Source: JADMIH01 sp035274425 (lineage in GTDB: Bacteria; Chloroflexota; Chloroflexia; QHBQ01; JADMIH01). Taken from it: a stretch of DNA of 64,000 bases. The stretch spans positions 1 through 64,000 of the forward strand of contig DATEOC010000032.1 of the NCBI GenBank assembly GCA_035274425.1, in the 5' to 3' direction. The stretch's first letter is position 1. Each line of letters begins with the position of its first letter. Shown piece by piece: positions 28,601-34,840 of the stretch. The position numbers and the translations under genes are program-made. The notes under the pieces are model-generated. The model worked only from the letters and a program-made list of their open reading frames with translations. It did not search any database and was not told the origin of the DNA.

Positions 28601-29003
28601 CATCTCTCTGTCGGACGGAGGGACCAGGGAGATACAAAGTGTCTATTGCCAGGACGTTGTGAGGGGTGGAATTTTCCGGCCCGACATCTCCTCCAGTAAC
28701 GACAGTAGCGACGACGCTATCCTGGGTGAGCTACGTGGGACCACCGCAGCCGGCACCTGGAAGCTGGTCCTGAAGGCTGACGTTCAGGAGGTAGACTCGG
28801 TGCGCCTCGATAGCTGGGGCCTCAATATCTGCGCCATCGGCAGTACGATGCCCGCCAACCGGGCTATTTCATCGACGCAAGGCGCACAGAGTAGAGGCAT
28901 CGACCTGGTGCTTGCTATAGTAGCAATCGCCCTCGCCACCGTCGGCGCACCCCTGGCCTGGGCCAGGACGCGTGGAGTGATGTTTGTGGACGATAGACGA
29001 TAG
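22629..29003 (+). CDS. Giant multidomain Ig/TM surface protein (copy 3) with cupredoxin-like, kelch and P-domain modules
   Basis: A 2,124-residue protein. N-terminus as in copies 1 and 2 (LQMDNAQLSLAPGENAVVRL; GLDPSWYTLSASEV), with a transmembrane helix at ~280-303. Then in order: a beta domain; the CDDC/LPFPFQLYDR domain shared with copy 2; a cupredoxin-like module (ITVNIVDGKFSPRNLIVIQG ... ITWVNLDSASHNTIG); Thr/Pro linker; two related Cys-containing beta modules (AYLGGFNPNNVCLNF and VYLGSFNPNYACMNYLG); a third CDDC-type domain; kelch repeats (~27.3-28.2 kb; LYSFGG, YVAGGLNG, WILAGGW); and a proprotein-convertase P-like domain (LDIPLEGVIDSLSVSNLSVT ... SWGLNICAIG). A hydrophobic C-terminal helix follows. 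Probably an outer receptor or adhesin. GAGGAG precedes the ATG. Confidence 0.75.
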   Translation: MADIIGLQMDNAQLSLAPGENAVVRLNLINSGDVVDAFTITVIGLDPSWYTLSASEVKLFPRDQSAVTLEIHPPQTGTRPLAGFYPFTVMALSRDNPTIQTTIQGMVNLSAVGGLALDLQPRTISGRQGLYAITLSNAGNAPRTTVLALSDPEEALQFTLGTPSIREGEVVQADVFAAPTASGYTNSSYVTPPAFGGVTAKGNGVLEHEIELPASSTVVIPIRVKPLKRVWTGKERPFPFNAGAHPPGVEWEASEAQVVQGQLAYRPIFAAWVGLPLVARRALLLLIPLLILACLLFLLLRPQDKPALSAAAQTATAQALSLSQTMTAIAQANGGNVAGANATLTALAQSASAAQTAQAAANMTATAIAQGGESAGAAIIDRFYLKLGDPNATATPIGGGIAGSETSLQYNVSGASTVRINQSSHPFQAAGLQNASVIDFRMVATGTNLLPVTRTLSVLVVRPPMITSFDGAPLTISPGDSTSLLWQVLGAQDVTIDGIPVSTTGADGNGQISVQPTGSRRFIMCASNPVGTVCKSVVVTVLPPGAPTPTPIPPTRVPTQRPPTRVPTAAPTTAVPIVTATACTEEYSVTEEVEATVVPGLAPVAGSQCDDCSSTVMLPFPFQLYDRVFDRVSVGSNGTLNFASTTNPASANACLPAATSFDYAIFPHWDNLTTTGANRGIFTRVDGDAPDRIFIIEWRAAYVVANAPSGTANFEVRFFENAPDQRFEVIYGALTQGGSSATIGVQRDTGSHRTQYSCNTSNKVSQGLKLIFTLPCGGSGIGDRPSTCAPGDITVNIVDGKFSPRNLIVIQGSIITWVNLDSASHNTIGPSGLWASGTLAQGQTFKTTINTTGVYYYSSTLDQNLTGNITVLVACTPTPSPSPPNTATNTPVSTNTGTSTRTPTSTVTGTPPTSTTTGTATVTGTLPTSTPTITGTPPTNTATGTPTKPLGTTTITATPSGPGGGPCAPIESITGSITTFDPTQVGRVGLYDRPSTCALGDSCISPPDAMPRHYDLYTFTNNDSVARCITVQVNGEDCGGAGVMSAAYLGGFNPNNVCLNFLAQGGPPSNLYVYSFIVPAGATYFVVVHEYAPNEGCGEYSIDVAACISSTPTPVASPTSPPPPDPTNPPPPFASNTPRASATRTNTRAPSATPTNTLAPPTATSTATACAQPIVFQGAIVPGDPTQDGRIVRDDPQSTCALPQTCTITPGAFLYDSYSLTNSSASPVCVSITLDLNNCTAATIHSAVYLGSFNPNYACMNYLGDVGISPAGPAKTYSVTIPAGATFVIVVNGPASGGCSNYIITVNGLPGSCATSTPTPPSATSTNTVVTATASSTAIASATPTVTVTSTSTASATATAQATATAASCGPDANYQLGAGLVGYIDTNTQVLGPCANSDCGITITLPFPVRIYDINATTAAIGDNGIVVMSGTNPNPPASICLPANLQYALLPWWTNQNLSGSGLGVFTTVVGSSPDRTFVIEWRTNMGQFQVQLPETPSGFSYSQFGYAYATLLNPSQFTVGVQKNGVLYTQQVCDGANPDNVLYFQPSCVTPTPTTTATSTATSTSTATPPAACAWATVAPYPTQIMDNGVAAVGSSLYSFGGSINTQVFDASYVYSSATNTWTAIADLPSPRTGAGVVSDGTTIYIVNGSDTVSGDLNSLFSYDPVADSYTSLSVSPHDTIFQAAAYLDGIIYRISGLSGSSPSATVDQYDISSDTWSAAAPLPQAVSFPMAAAFNGYVYVAGGLNGATESLKTYRYDPATDTWDDLAVADLPATRYGSVSGVINGTWILAGGWSNSAITSTAISYDLFTNTWITTIVPNMSLARARMGSGVAGSTLYSVGGQATNSSVGSPDVQRFRFEPCAPVLPVAPPTSTPTNTAGPFPSVGPDPGGGGSEPTASTTPEPSASCRQWIRDDGPWTFSSDGTIESELDIPLEGVIDSLSVSNLSVTKEGAGKLNGYLVSPGGAQVELFHSVCRDPDSDEPFRWLNISLSDGGTREIQSVYCQDVVRGGIFRPDISSSNDSSDDAILGELRGTTAAGTWKLVLKADVQEVDSVRLDSWGLNICAIGSTMPANRAISSTQGAQSRGIDLVLAIVAIALATVGAPLAWARTRGVMFVDDRR

Positions 29004-29122
29004 ACGATAGATCATAGACGACGGACGACGCTGGAGAATAACACATATTGAGTGTGAGATTATATGATTATTCCTGTATCAAACTTTATCGTCTATCGTC
29101 TATCGTCTGTCGTCTATCGTCA
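28990..29122 (+). repeat. Paired heptamer arrays, GACGATA arm and TATCGTC arm
   Basis: Left arm about 28990-29031 starts inside the last codons of the giant gene. Right arm 29088-29122 is its reverse complement. About 55 bases of unrelated sequence lie between. Confidence 0.85.
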
Positions 29123-29150
29123 ATAAATAAGACAAAAAGGAGACCATTAT

Positions 29151-30326
29151 ATGATGCAGCCCCCATCGGCCAGTAACGAACCGGTTGTCGTTCAGCTAAC
29201 GCCCCCCGCGGTGCAGATAGCCGCGGGTGCCGCGCCCGTGGAGATAACAGCTAACATACGCAACGCTGGCGCTACCGTAGACCAGTACAGCATAGAGCTG
29301 GAGAATCTCGACCCGACGTGGTATACGATTACGGAGCAGAGCGTGGCGCTCTTCCCTGGGGATAGCGCGCCGATCGTCATCCGTATCCACCCACCCAAGT
29401 CGAGCAACACCCGCGCGGGCAACTACAAGTTCATCGTGCGTGCCCGCTCGCACGCCGACCCCTCCCTCGTCGGCACGACCAAGGGGGAAATCCAGGTCGG
29501 GGGTTACACTAACTTCCAGGTTGAGCTTGCGCCCAAGAAGTTCACCGGGCGCAAAGGGAAGTACCGGCTCAATATCTCCAACGGCGGCAACAGCGACGCC
29601 CAACTGGAGCTAACAGGGCGCGACCCAGAATCGAACCTCAAATACGGGTTCCGCCCCTCCAACCCTACCGTGAACGCAGGGGGCCGCCAGGTAGTGCCCG
29701 TCACCGTCAAGCCCTCCGGCGTCCGGCTGGTGGGATCGCAAACGAGCCACAGGTTCTCCATACTCACCCGCCCCGTAGACGGCGACGAGAAGGATGCCAA
29801 GGAGGTGCAGGGCGAGTTGGTGCACAGGCCGGTCTTCCGAAGCTGGCGCTGGCCCATCGTGCTCGGCGCGCTCTTCGCCCTCTTACTCTGCTTCGTCCTT
29901 TTCAAACCGCAGATTAACCCATGCTCGCGCGAATTCTTCATGTTCCCCGCGCCGGGCGGCATATCGTCTGCCCGCTTCTACTATGGTATCCTTTGCGACA
30001 ACTATGACCTTTCGCTAGGCGGCCCCAAGCGTCAAGCCCTCTCCGAACAGCAGTGCGGCAGCGCGCAGGGCTTCTCGGAGGTTCGCAAGCAGCATGGCGA
30101 CCTGGTAGGCGGTTGCACGGAGAGCGAATATTACGACAATAAGCTCTTCCCAGGGACGAGTAACGCTCACCAAAAGACCACGAAAGGGCAATTACTCTAC
30201 TTAAGAGCTTCGGGGCAAATATACTTTATAAGTGACGATGGAACTATGTACGCATTTGTCCCTAAGTCTCCCCAATCAGGCAACGCAGACACAGAGGCTA
30301 AGAAGGTAGATAATTCGCAGAAATAG
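29151..30326 (+). CDS. Ig-like single-pass membrane protein (copy 4, short)
   Basis: A 391-residue protein. The Ig-like N-terminus (VVQLTPPAVQIAAGAAPVEI; TVDQYSIELENLDPTWYTI; LFPGDSAPIVIRIHPPKSSN) is the same family as the three preceding genes, with a second beta domain (KKFTGRKGKYRLNISNGGNS). One transmembrane helix covers ~234-253. The C-terminal ~130 residues are a compact domain with four cysteines (NPCSREFFMFPAPGGISSAR; LCDNYD; EQQCGS; GGCTESEYYD), possibly disulphide-bonded outside the membrane. An AAGGAGACC site precedes two adjacent ATG codons. The AAA ATPase follows after 13 bases. Confidence 0.75.
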   Translation: MMQPPSASNEPVVVQLTPPAVQIAAGAAPVEITANIRNAGATVDQYSIELENLDPTWYTITEQSVALFPGDSAPIVIRIHPPKSSNTRAGNYKFIVRARSHADPSLVGTTKGEIQVGGYTNFQVELAPKKFTGRKGKYRLNISNGGNSDAQLELTGRDPESNLKYGFRPSNPTVNAGGRQVVPVTVKPSGVRLVGSQTSHRFSILTRPVDGDEKDAKEVQGELVHRPVFRSWRWPIVLGALFALLLCFVLFKPQINPCSREFFMFPAPGGISSARFYYGILCDNYDLSLGGPKRQALSEQQCGSAQGFSEVRKQHGDLVGGCTESEYYDNKLFPGTSNAHQKTTKGQLLYLRASGQIYFISDDGTMYAFVPKSPQSGNADTEAKKVDNSQK

Positions 30327-30339
30327 GTCAGGTTAGAAG

Positions 30340-32658
30340 ATGGCTAGTGGCTCAACTACACAGGACAAAGCACCATCAGGCTCTGGTCCACCCTCATCCC
30401 CTCAGCAGGCTGAACCTACGCCCCTGTCTGCCCTTCTGGCCGACCTGCGCATCCTCGACGGGCGGCTGCACCGCGCCGTAGAGCGAGTGCGCGCTACCAT
30501 CACGGGCGATACCGACCCCGGCAATCGTGGCCTCCTCATCGAGGAGAGCGACGTAGCGGGGTGGTTGAGCAACCTGGGGAGCGTTCACGCCTCAAAATCA
30601 CAGGGCGGGGAAGATGGCGGGGTGGTTTCCGCGCAGTACATCGGCCAGCCGGGCGGCAGGCTCTACGCCCTCAGCTATCTCTTCGGGCTGGGGCCGTTCG
30701 AGCGCGCTACAATCCTCACGGCCCTCGCCCCTGAAGTAGAGCTGGACTACGCCAACCTCTACGCCTACGTCCACGACGACGTTACCAAGAAATATCCTAC
30801 GCTCGACCTCGTCGTGAGCCTCTGGTGCGATACCGTCGCCGAGCGGTTGGAGACGCGGAGGCTCCTGGGGCCGGAAGGAACGCTGCGCCGCCATCTCCTC
30901 CTATCCATAGACGATTCTCCCTCCCAGCATACCTCCCTCCTCGCTCGACCCCTGGTGCTAGACCCGCGAATAGCGGCTTTCCTGCTTGGTGCCGACGAGC
31001 CTGATCACGCTCTTGCGGGGGCGGCCCGCCTCTCCCGGCCTGCCATGCAAGATATATCGAAGGGGAGCCAGGCCGTGCCCGACAAGCAGGTGATGAGCCT
31101 GGCACAGGTGGTGATGACTCTCCTCTCGCCTCAATCTCAGCAGACCGAGAACGGAGCTGCTCAACCTCGCCCTCGGCGCGGCCTCGCGGTCTGGATGCGC
31201 GGGGCGGAGAGCCGGGGCAAGCGCAATACCGCCGAGCAGCTTGCGGCCGTGCTGAACGCTCCCCTCCTCACGATAGACGTGGCGGTTATGATGGCTGCAT
31301 CGGGCAACGTGCGCTCCAGCATCTATCGCGCCCTGCGCGAAGCACGCTTGCAGGGGGCAATCGTCTACTGGACTGGAGCGGACGCGTTCTTTGAGCGCCC
31401 TGAAGGTAATACCGGCCCCGATCTCGGTAAGGAGTTGAGCCGCGTCATGGCCGACTGGTACGGCTGCGCGCTCTTCGACATCAAGACGCAACCCCCATTA
31501 CATATCCCGTCCGGCCCTGTGTCGATAGAGCTTGACTTCCCCGCTCCATCTAACGAGCAACGTAGCTCACTCTGGGAGCGCGCGCTTGGTGGGAAGGCGC
31601 GCCTTGCCGCTGACGTGAACCTACCCTTACTGGTTGGCGCGTTCCGCCTCGCGGGCGACCAGATCGAGGCGGCAGCAGAGAGCGCCCGGCAGGCAGCCGC
31701 GTGGCGTGCAGTTTCGTCGGGCAACGGCGAGGACGCCAGGGTCACCATGCACGACCTCCTGGTAGCATGCCGCACCCATTCCAACCAGAGCCTCGGCATG
31801 CTGGCCCGCAAAATCACACCGCACTACACCTGGAGCGATTTGGTGTTACCTCCCGACCGCCTCGCGCAGCTACACGAGATGTGTCACCACATACATCACG
31901 GCCCCCTTGTGTTCGAGACCTGGGGCTTCGGGCGTAAGCTGGCTCGCGGCAAGGGGCTGAACGTCCTCTTTGCGGGGCAGCCCGGCACCGGCAAGACGAT
32001 GGGCGCGGAGGTGATAGCCACCGACCTCGGCCTGGAGCTATACAAGATAGACCTATCGAGCGTCGTCAGCAAGTACATAGGCGAGACGGAGAAGAACCTT
32101 GAAAAGATATTCAACGAGGGCCAGACCTCGAACGCCATACTCTTCTTCGACGAGGCCGACTCTCTCTTCGGCAAGCGCAGCGCGGTCAAGGACAGCCATG
32201 ACCGCTACGCCAACATCGAGACGAGCTATCTCCTCCAGCGCATGGAAGAGTACGACGGCATTATCATCCTGGCGTCCAACCTGCGCAAGAACATGGACGA
32301 TGCCTTCATCCGCCGCCTGCACGGAGCGGTGGAGTTCCCCATGCCGGAGGAGCCTGACCGCCTGGAGATATGGCAGCGCACCTTCCCTGCCGAAGCGCCC
32401 GTCGCGGACGACCTTGACCTCCCATTCCTCGCGGCCCAACTCAAGCTAGCAGGGGGAAACATCAAGAATATCGTGCTGGAAGCGGCCTTCCTAGCTGCGG
32501 AGGCTGGCACCCCCATCGGCATGGCCCACCTGGTGCGCGCCACCCGCCGCGAGCACCAGAAGATAGGCAAGCTTTTCCACGACAGCGACTTCGGCCAATA
32601 CGCCCACCTGCTCAGGGGAGATGACGGGGAAGCCCCAGGGGAGAGGGCTGAGGACTGA
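30340..32658 (+). CDS. AAA+ ATPase of the eCIS locus (Afp15/Pvc15-like)
   Basis: A 772-residue protein. The N-terminal ~280 residues are an alpha-helical adaptor (LADLRILDGRLHRAVERVRA). A degenerate first AAA module follows (~280-410; WMRGAESRGKRNTAEQLA with no proper P-loop). The C-terminal module is canonical: Walker A GQPGTGKT at ~546-553, Walker B AILFFDEAD at ~600-608, sensor IIILASNLRKNMDDAFIRR and an arginine-finger segment RRLHGAVEFP at ~655. This ATPase is a hallmark of eCIS loci. It is needed for assembly or cargo loading of Afp/PVC particles, though its exact substrate is unresolved. It follows the Ig/TM genes closely and likely ends the structural operon. Confidence 0.92.
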   Translation: MASGSTTQDKAPSGSGPPSSPQQAEPTPLSALLADLRILDGRLHRAVERVRATITGDTDPGNRGLLIEESDVAGWLSNLGSVHASKSQGGEDGGVVSAQYIGQPGGRLYALSYLFGLGPFERATILTALAPEVELDYANLYAYVHDDVTKKYPTLDLVVSLWCDTVAERLETRRLLGPEGTLRRHLLLSIDDSPSQHTSLLARPLVLDPRIAAFLLGADEPDHALAGAARLSRPAMQDISKGSQAVPDKQVMSLAQVVMTLLSPQSQQTENGAAQPRPRRGLAVWMRGAESRGKRNTAEQLAAVLNAPLLTIDVAVMMAASGNVRSSIYRALREARLQGAIVYWTGADAFFERPEGNTGPDLGKELSRVMADWYGCALFDIKTQPPLHIPSGPVSIELDFPAPSNEQRSSLWERALGGKARLAADVNLPLLVGAFRLAGDQIEAAAESARQAAAWRAVSSGNGEDARVTMHDLLVACRTHSNQSLGMLARKITPHYTWSDLVLPPDRLAQLHEMCHHIHHGPLVFETWGFGRKLARGKGLNVLFAGQPGTGKTMGAEVIATDLGLELYKIDLSSVVSKYIGETEKNLEKIFNEGQTSNAILFFDEADSLFGKRSAVKDSHDRYANIETSYLLQRMEEYDGIIILASNLRKNMDDAFIRRLHGAVEFPMPEEPDRLEIWQRTFPAEAPVADDLDLPFLAAQLKLAGGNIKNIVLEAAFLAAEAGTPIGMAHLVRATRREHQKIGKLFHDSDFGQYAHLLRGDDGEAPGERAED

Positions 32659-32687
32659 GGACTGAGGACTGAGGACTGAGGACTGAG
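32652..32687 (+). repeat. GAGGACT heptamer array after the ATPase gene
   Basis: Five tandem GAGGACT units overlapping the ATPase stop codon. No complementary arm. It is the last heptamer array before the payload cassette, which has none. Confidence 0.75.
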
Positions 32688-32803
32688 CATATCACACCTA
32701 ACGACCTCCCAACGGTCAAAAGGAGAGTGAGATAAGGGTACGATGTTTGCTGTTCTCTTCCGCACCATCTTACCGGCCTACCGACTATCGGAAGGGGATT
32801 GCG

Positions 32804-33409
32804 ATGACAGATAGACACATACCTGCAACTGACGACTTGCGTGCTACGCGCAATCATACCGAGAGTACACAGCAGACGGAGCATGATGCATCTACAGTTG
32901 AAAGCTCTGATACTCAGGCCGTCTATCCAGGGAGCTTACTTGGCAATATTGCCCTGCGCCAGAGGGGCAACTCAACCGTGCGTGCAGCCGTCATGCAGCA
33001 GGCACAGCGCCTGCATGGCAACCGCGCCGTGCAGAGGTTCATGCAAAGCCAGAATGCTACGAATTCGATTCCCGTCCAGCGGAGCCCGGGAGGTCTCTTT
33101 GGGGGTGGGCTGTATGATCCTCTAGACCGCTCACCCCTCGGTAGAATTGGCTGCCCATTGCCCTTAGGTTTAGGGTGTGGCGGAGGTCGACCTGCCGGAA
33201 AAGAGGATAAGACTCCCACGCTACCGGCCAAGAAGGGTAAGGCTAAGGCTAAACCGCCCGTGAAAACTAAGCCTCAGAGGGGCAAACCTAAGAAAGAGAC
33301 GGAGGGGAAAGGTAATAGGGGAGGGCTACCGCTACATATCCTACTGCCGGGCCTGGGCCGGGACCGTAACTGGCCCTATGGTGGCCCTGGCCCTATAAGT
33401 GGTTGGTAG
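32804..33409 (+). CDS. Leader-tagged eCIS payload candidate 1 (basic, no DUF4157)
   Basis: About 201 residues from the ATG at 32804. A frame extending to a TTG at 32747 has no ribosome site, while GGAAGGGG precedes the ATG. Residues ~41-80 are the shared leader (YPGSLLGNIALRQRGN; AAVMQQAQRLHGNRAVQRF), followed by a second VQR at IPVQRSPGG. The rest is a Gly-rich stretch (GGLFGGGLYDPLDRSP), a Lys/Pro-rich basic segment (KKGKAKAKPPVKTKPQRGKP) and a Gly/Pro tail. There is no recognisable enzyme domain. A basic, disordered tail could bind nucleic acid or membranes, or the gene may be a degenerate payload. Confidence 0.65.
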   Translation: MTDRHIPATDDLRATRNHTESTQQTEHDASTVESSDTQAVYPGSLLGNIALRQRGNSTVRAAVMQQAQRLHGNRAVQRFMQSQNATNSIPVQRSPGGLFGGGLYDPLDRSPLGRIGCPLPLGLGCGGGRPAGKEDKTPTLPAKKGKAKAKPPVKTKPQRGKPKKETEGKGNRGGLPLHILLPGLGRDRNWPYGGPGPISGW

Positions 33410-33421
33410 TGATGATAGCTA

Positions 33422-33546
33422 AGAACTGCTAACAAAACGTTCGTAGGGGCGGTTCGCGAACCGCCCTGGTTGAGCAGCTATCCTCCCCACTAGGGCGGTT
33501 CGCGAACCGCCCCTACGGAGCCATTACGGGTTTTGTTAGGAGTTCT
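33422..33546. repeat. MITE-like inverted-repeat element
   Basis: Terminal arms AGAACTGCTAACAAAAC (33422-33438) and its complement at 33530-33546 match with one mismatch. Inside lie two copies of a palindromic core GGGCGGTTCGCGAACCGCCC in opposite context (about 33445-33466 and 33492-33514). The 125-base, non-coding, nested palindrome resembles a miniature inverted-repeat element or REP-type repeat. It lies between payload genes 1 and 2. No target duplication was identified with confidence. Confidence 0.7.
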
Positions 33547-33771
33547 AGGCTCGTTACAGATAGGGTAGAGCGGCCAGGGACAGTATGATGGAGCCGGGCA
33601 GCGCGCGTGATATAATGCCCAAACATTGACCCTGAAGCATACGACTATACCCAGACTTAACGGCCAATTAACACTGATTAGATATATTGTTACTCACAGC
33701 GATCCCATTAATAAGGCAAAATAGGTCCCTGGCGCCCGCGAGACACTAGAAACAGCCGGCTTTTATAGGTA

Positions 33772-33804
33772 GGACCGCTAAAGCAGAGAACTCTGCGCCG
33801 GTCC
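33772..33804 (+). promoter_or_regulatory. Structured 5' leader upstream of payload gene 2
   Basis: Nested stems GGACCG (33772-33777) with CGGTCC (33799-33804), enclosing GCAGAG with CTCTGC (33783-33788 and 33791-33796). The hairpin ends about 25 bases before the ATG, just ahead of the AAGGGAG ribosome site. It matches no riboswitch class I know and could simply be a stability or translation-control hairpin. Confidence 0.45.
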
Positions 33805-33828
33805 AAGCTCAGCAAAGGGAGACCTGAA

Positions 33829-34821
33829 ATGTCAGATACCTATGGCAGCGAGCACGATGAGCGACGGTCTACTCACGTCCCTGAGCACCAGACCCAACAT
33901 TCGGAGCGCGAACCCCATCTCACGGTGACGGGTGCGGAAGCGCCCATTTACTCCCATGCATTGCTGGGGGATAGCAAGCTAGAGGGGTGGGGTAACGCTC
34001 CCGTCCATAGTGCTGTGATGCAGAGCGCCCAGCAGAAGTATGGCAACCGCGCTGTACAGCGCTTCATAGCTGCGCAACGCTCGGTACCCGCCACAGCAGG
34101 CTTCCCCGGTAGCGTGCCCGTCCAGCGGCAGTATGGAGACGACCCCTTGCTGAAGGGCCGCCATTCCAGAAACAACCCACTCATGCCGGAGATGCCGGAT
34201 TTTCTTGCTCAACCTCTAGTACCGCCGTTCGGGATGTACCCTTTTTTGGGTGGCGGGGTCCTGGGAAAACCTGGTAATTTCGACAATAAGAAGACCCCCT
34301 TTTCCATGCTGAATGGAGGCCAAAAGGGTAGCCCCAACATCAAGTTGCCACCTGATCCCAGTTCCTTCAAGTCGGCATTCCTCAATATGCATATACCGGA
34401 GGACCCGAATATACCAGGGAGGGGCCTGTCGCATATCAACAAACCGTCTTCGGCCTCTGCTCGAGTTGACCACAGTAATGATTTCAAGCTCAAGCCGAAA
34501 GGCAACCCCTTCAAGAAGGAAGGTTCTCTTGATTGGAGCAAGGGCAACTGGCGGGGTGGGGCAGATGTAAACCCCAGCGGGCTTGGCCTCAGACTCGGCT
34601 ACGGTGATGTCGGCGGGCTACCCAAACCTGGAGAAATGATGAAATTGGCGGACGCGGGAGAGCTTGCCAAGATCAAGAATGGGAAGAGTGGTCCTCCGGC
34701 TAAACGCGTGGGTAAAAAAGGGTGGAACGTTGGCGGCGCGCTTAACATGCCTTTCAACCAGAAAGGCAACAACCCCTTCGAGAATATAGGTCTCTGGGGA
34801 AGGGTAAGCTACAATTTCTAG
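33829..34821 (+). CDS. Leader-tagged eCIS payload candidate 2 (unknown C-terminal domain)
   Basis: A 330-residue protein. The first ~40 residues are polar and acidic/His-rich (MSDTYGSEHDERRSTHVPEH), similar to the next gene's start. The shared leader spans ~40-80 (YSHALLGDSKLEGWGN; SAVMQSAQQKYGNRAVQRF), then VPVQRQYGD. The C-terminal ~240 residues are rich in Gly, Pro, Lys and Asn with no DUF4157 and no family I recognise. The end (WNVGGALNMPFNQ ... LWGRVSYNF) has the look of a beta-strand C-terminus. GGGAGACC precedes the ATG. Confidence 0.65.
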   Translation: MSDTYGSEHDERRSTHVPEHQTQHSEREPHLTVTGAEAPIYSHALLGDSKLEGWGNAPVHSAVMQSAQQKYGNRAVQRFIAAQRSVPATAGFPGSVPVQRQYGDDPLLKGRHSRNNPLMPEMPDFLAQPLVPPFGMYPFLGGGVLGKPGNFDNKKTPFSMLNGGQKGSPNIKLPPDPSSFKSAFLNMHIPEDPNIPGRGLSHINKPSSASARVDHSNDFKLKPKGNPFKKEGSLDWSKGNWRGGADVNPSGLGLRLGYGDVGGLPKPGEMMKLADAGELAKIKNGKSGPPAKRVGKKGWNVGGALNMPFNQKGNNPFENIGLWGRVSYNF

Positions 34822-34840
34822 AAAAGGAGTGAGGGAAACT

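Noticed and set aside
33740..33828. Possible c-di-GMP or cobalamin riboswitch before payload gene 2
   Set aside because: Neither the GEMM core nor the B12 box is present; only nested hairpins are seen.
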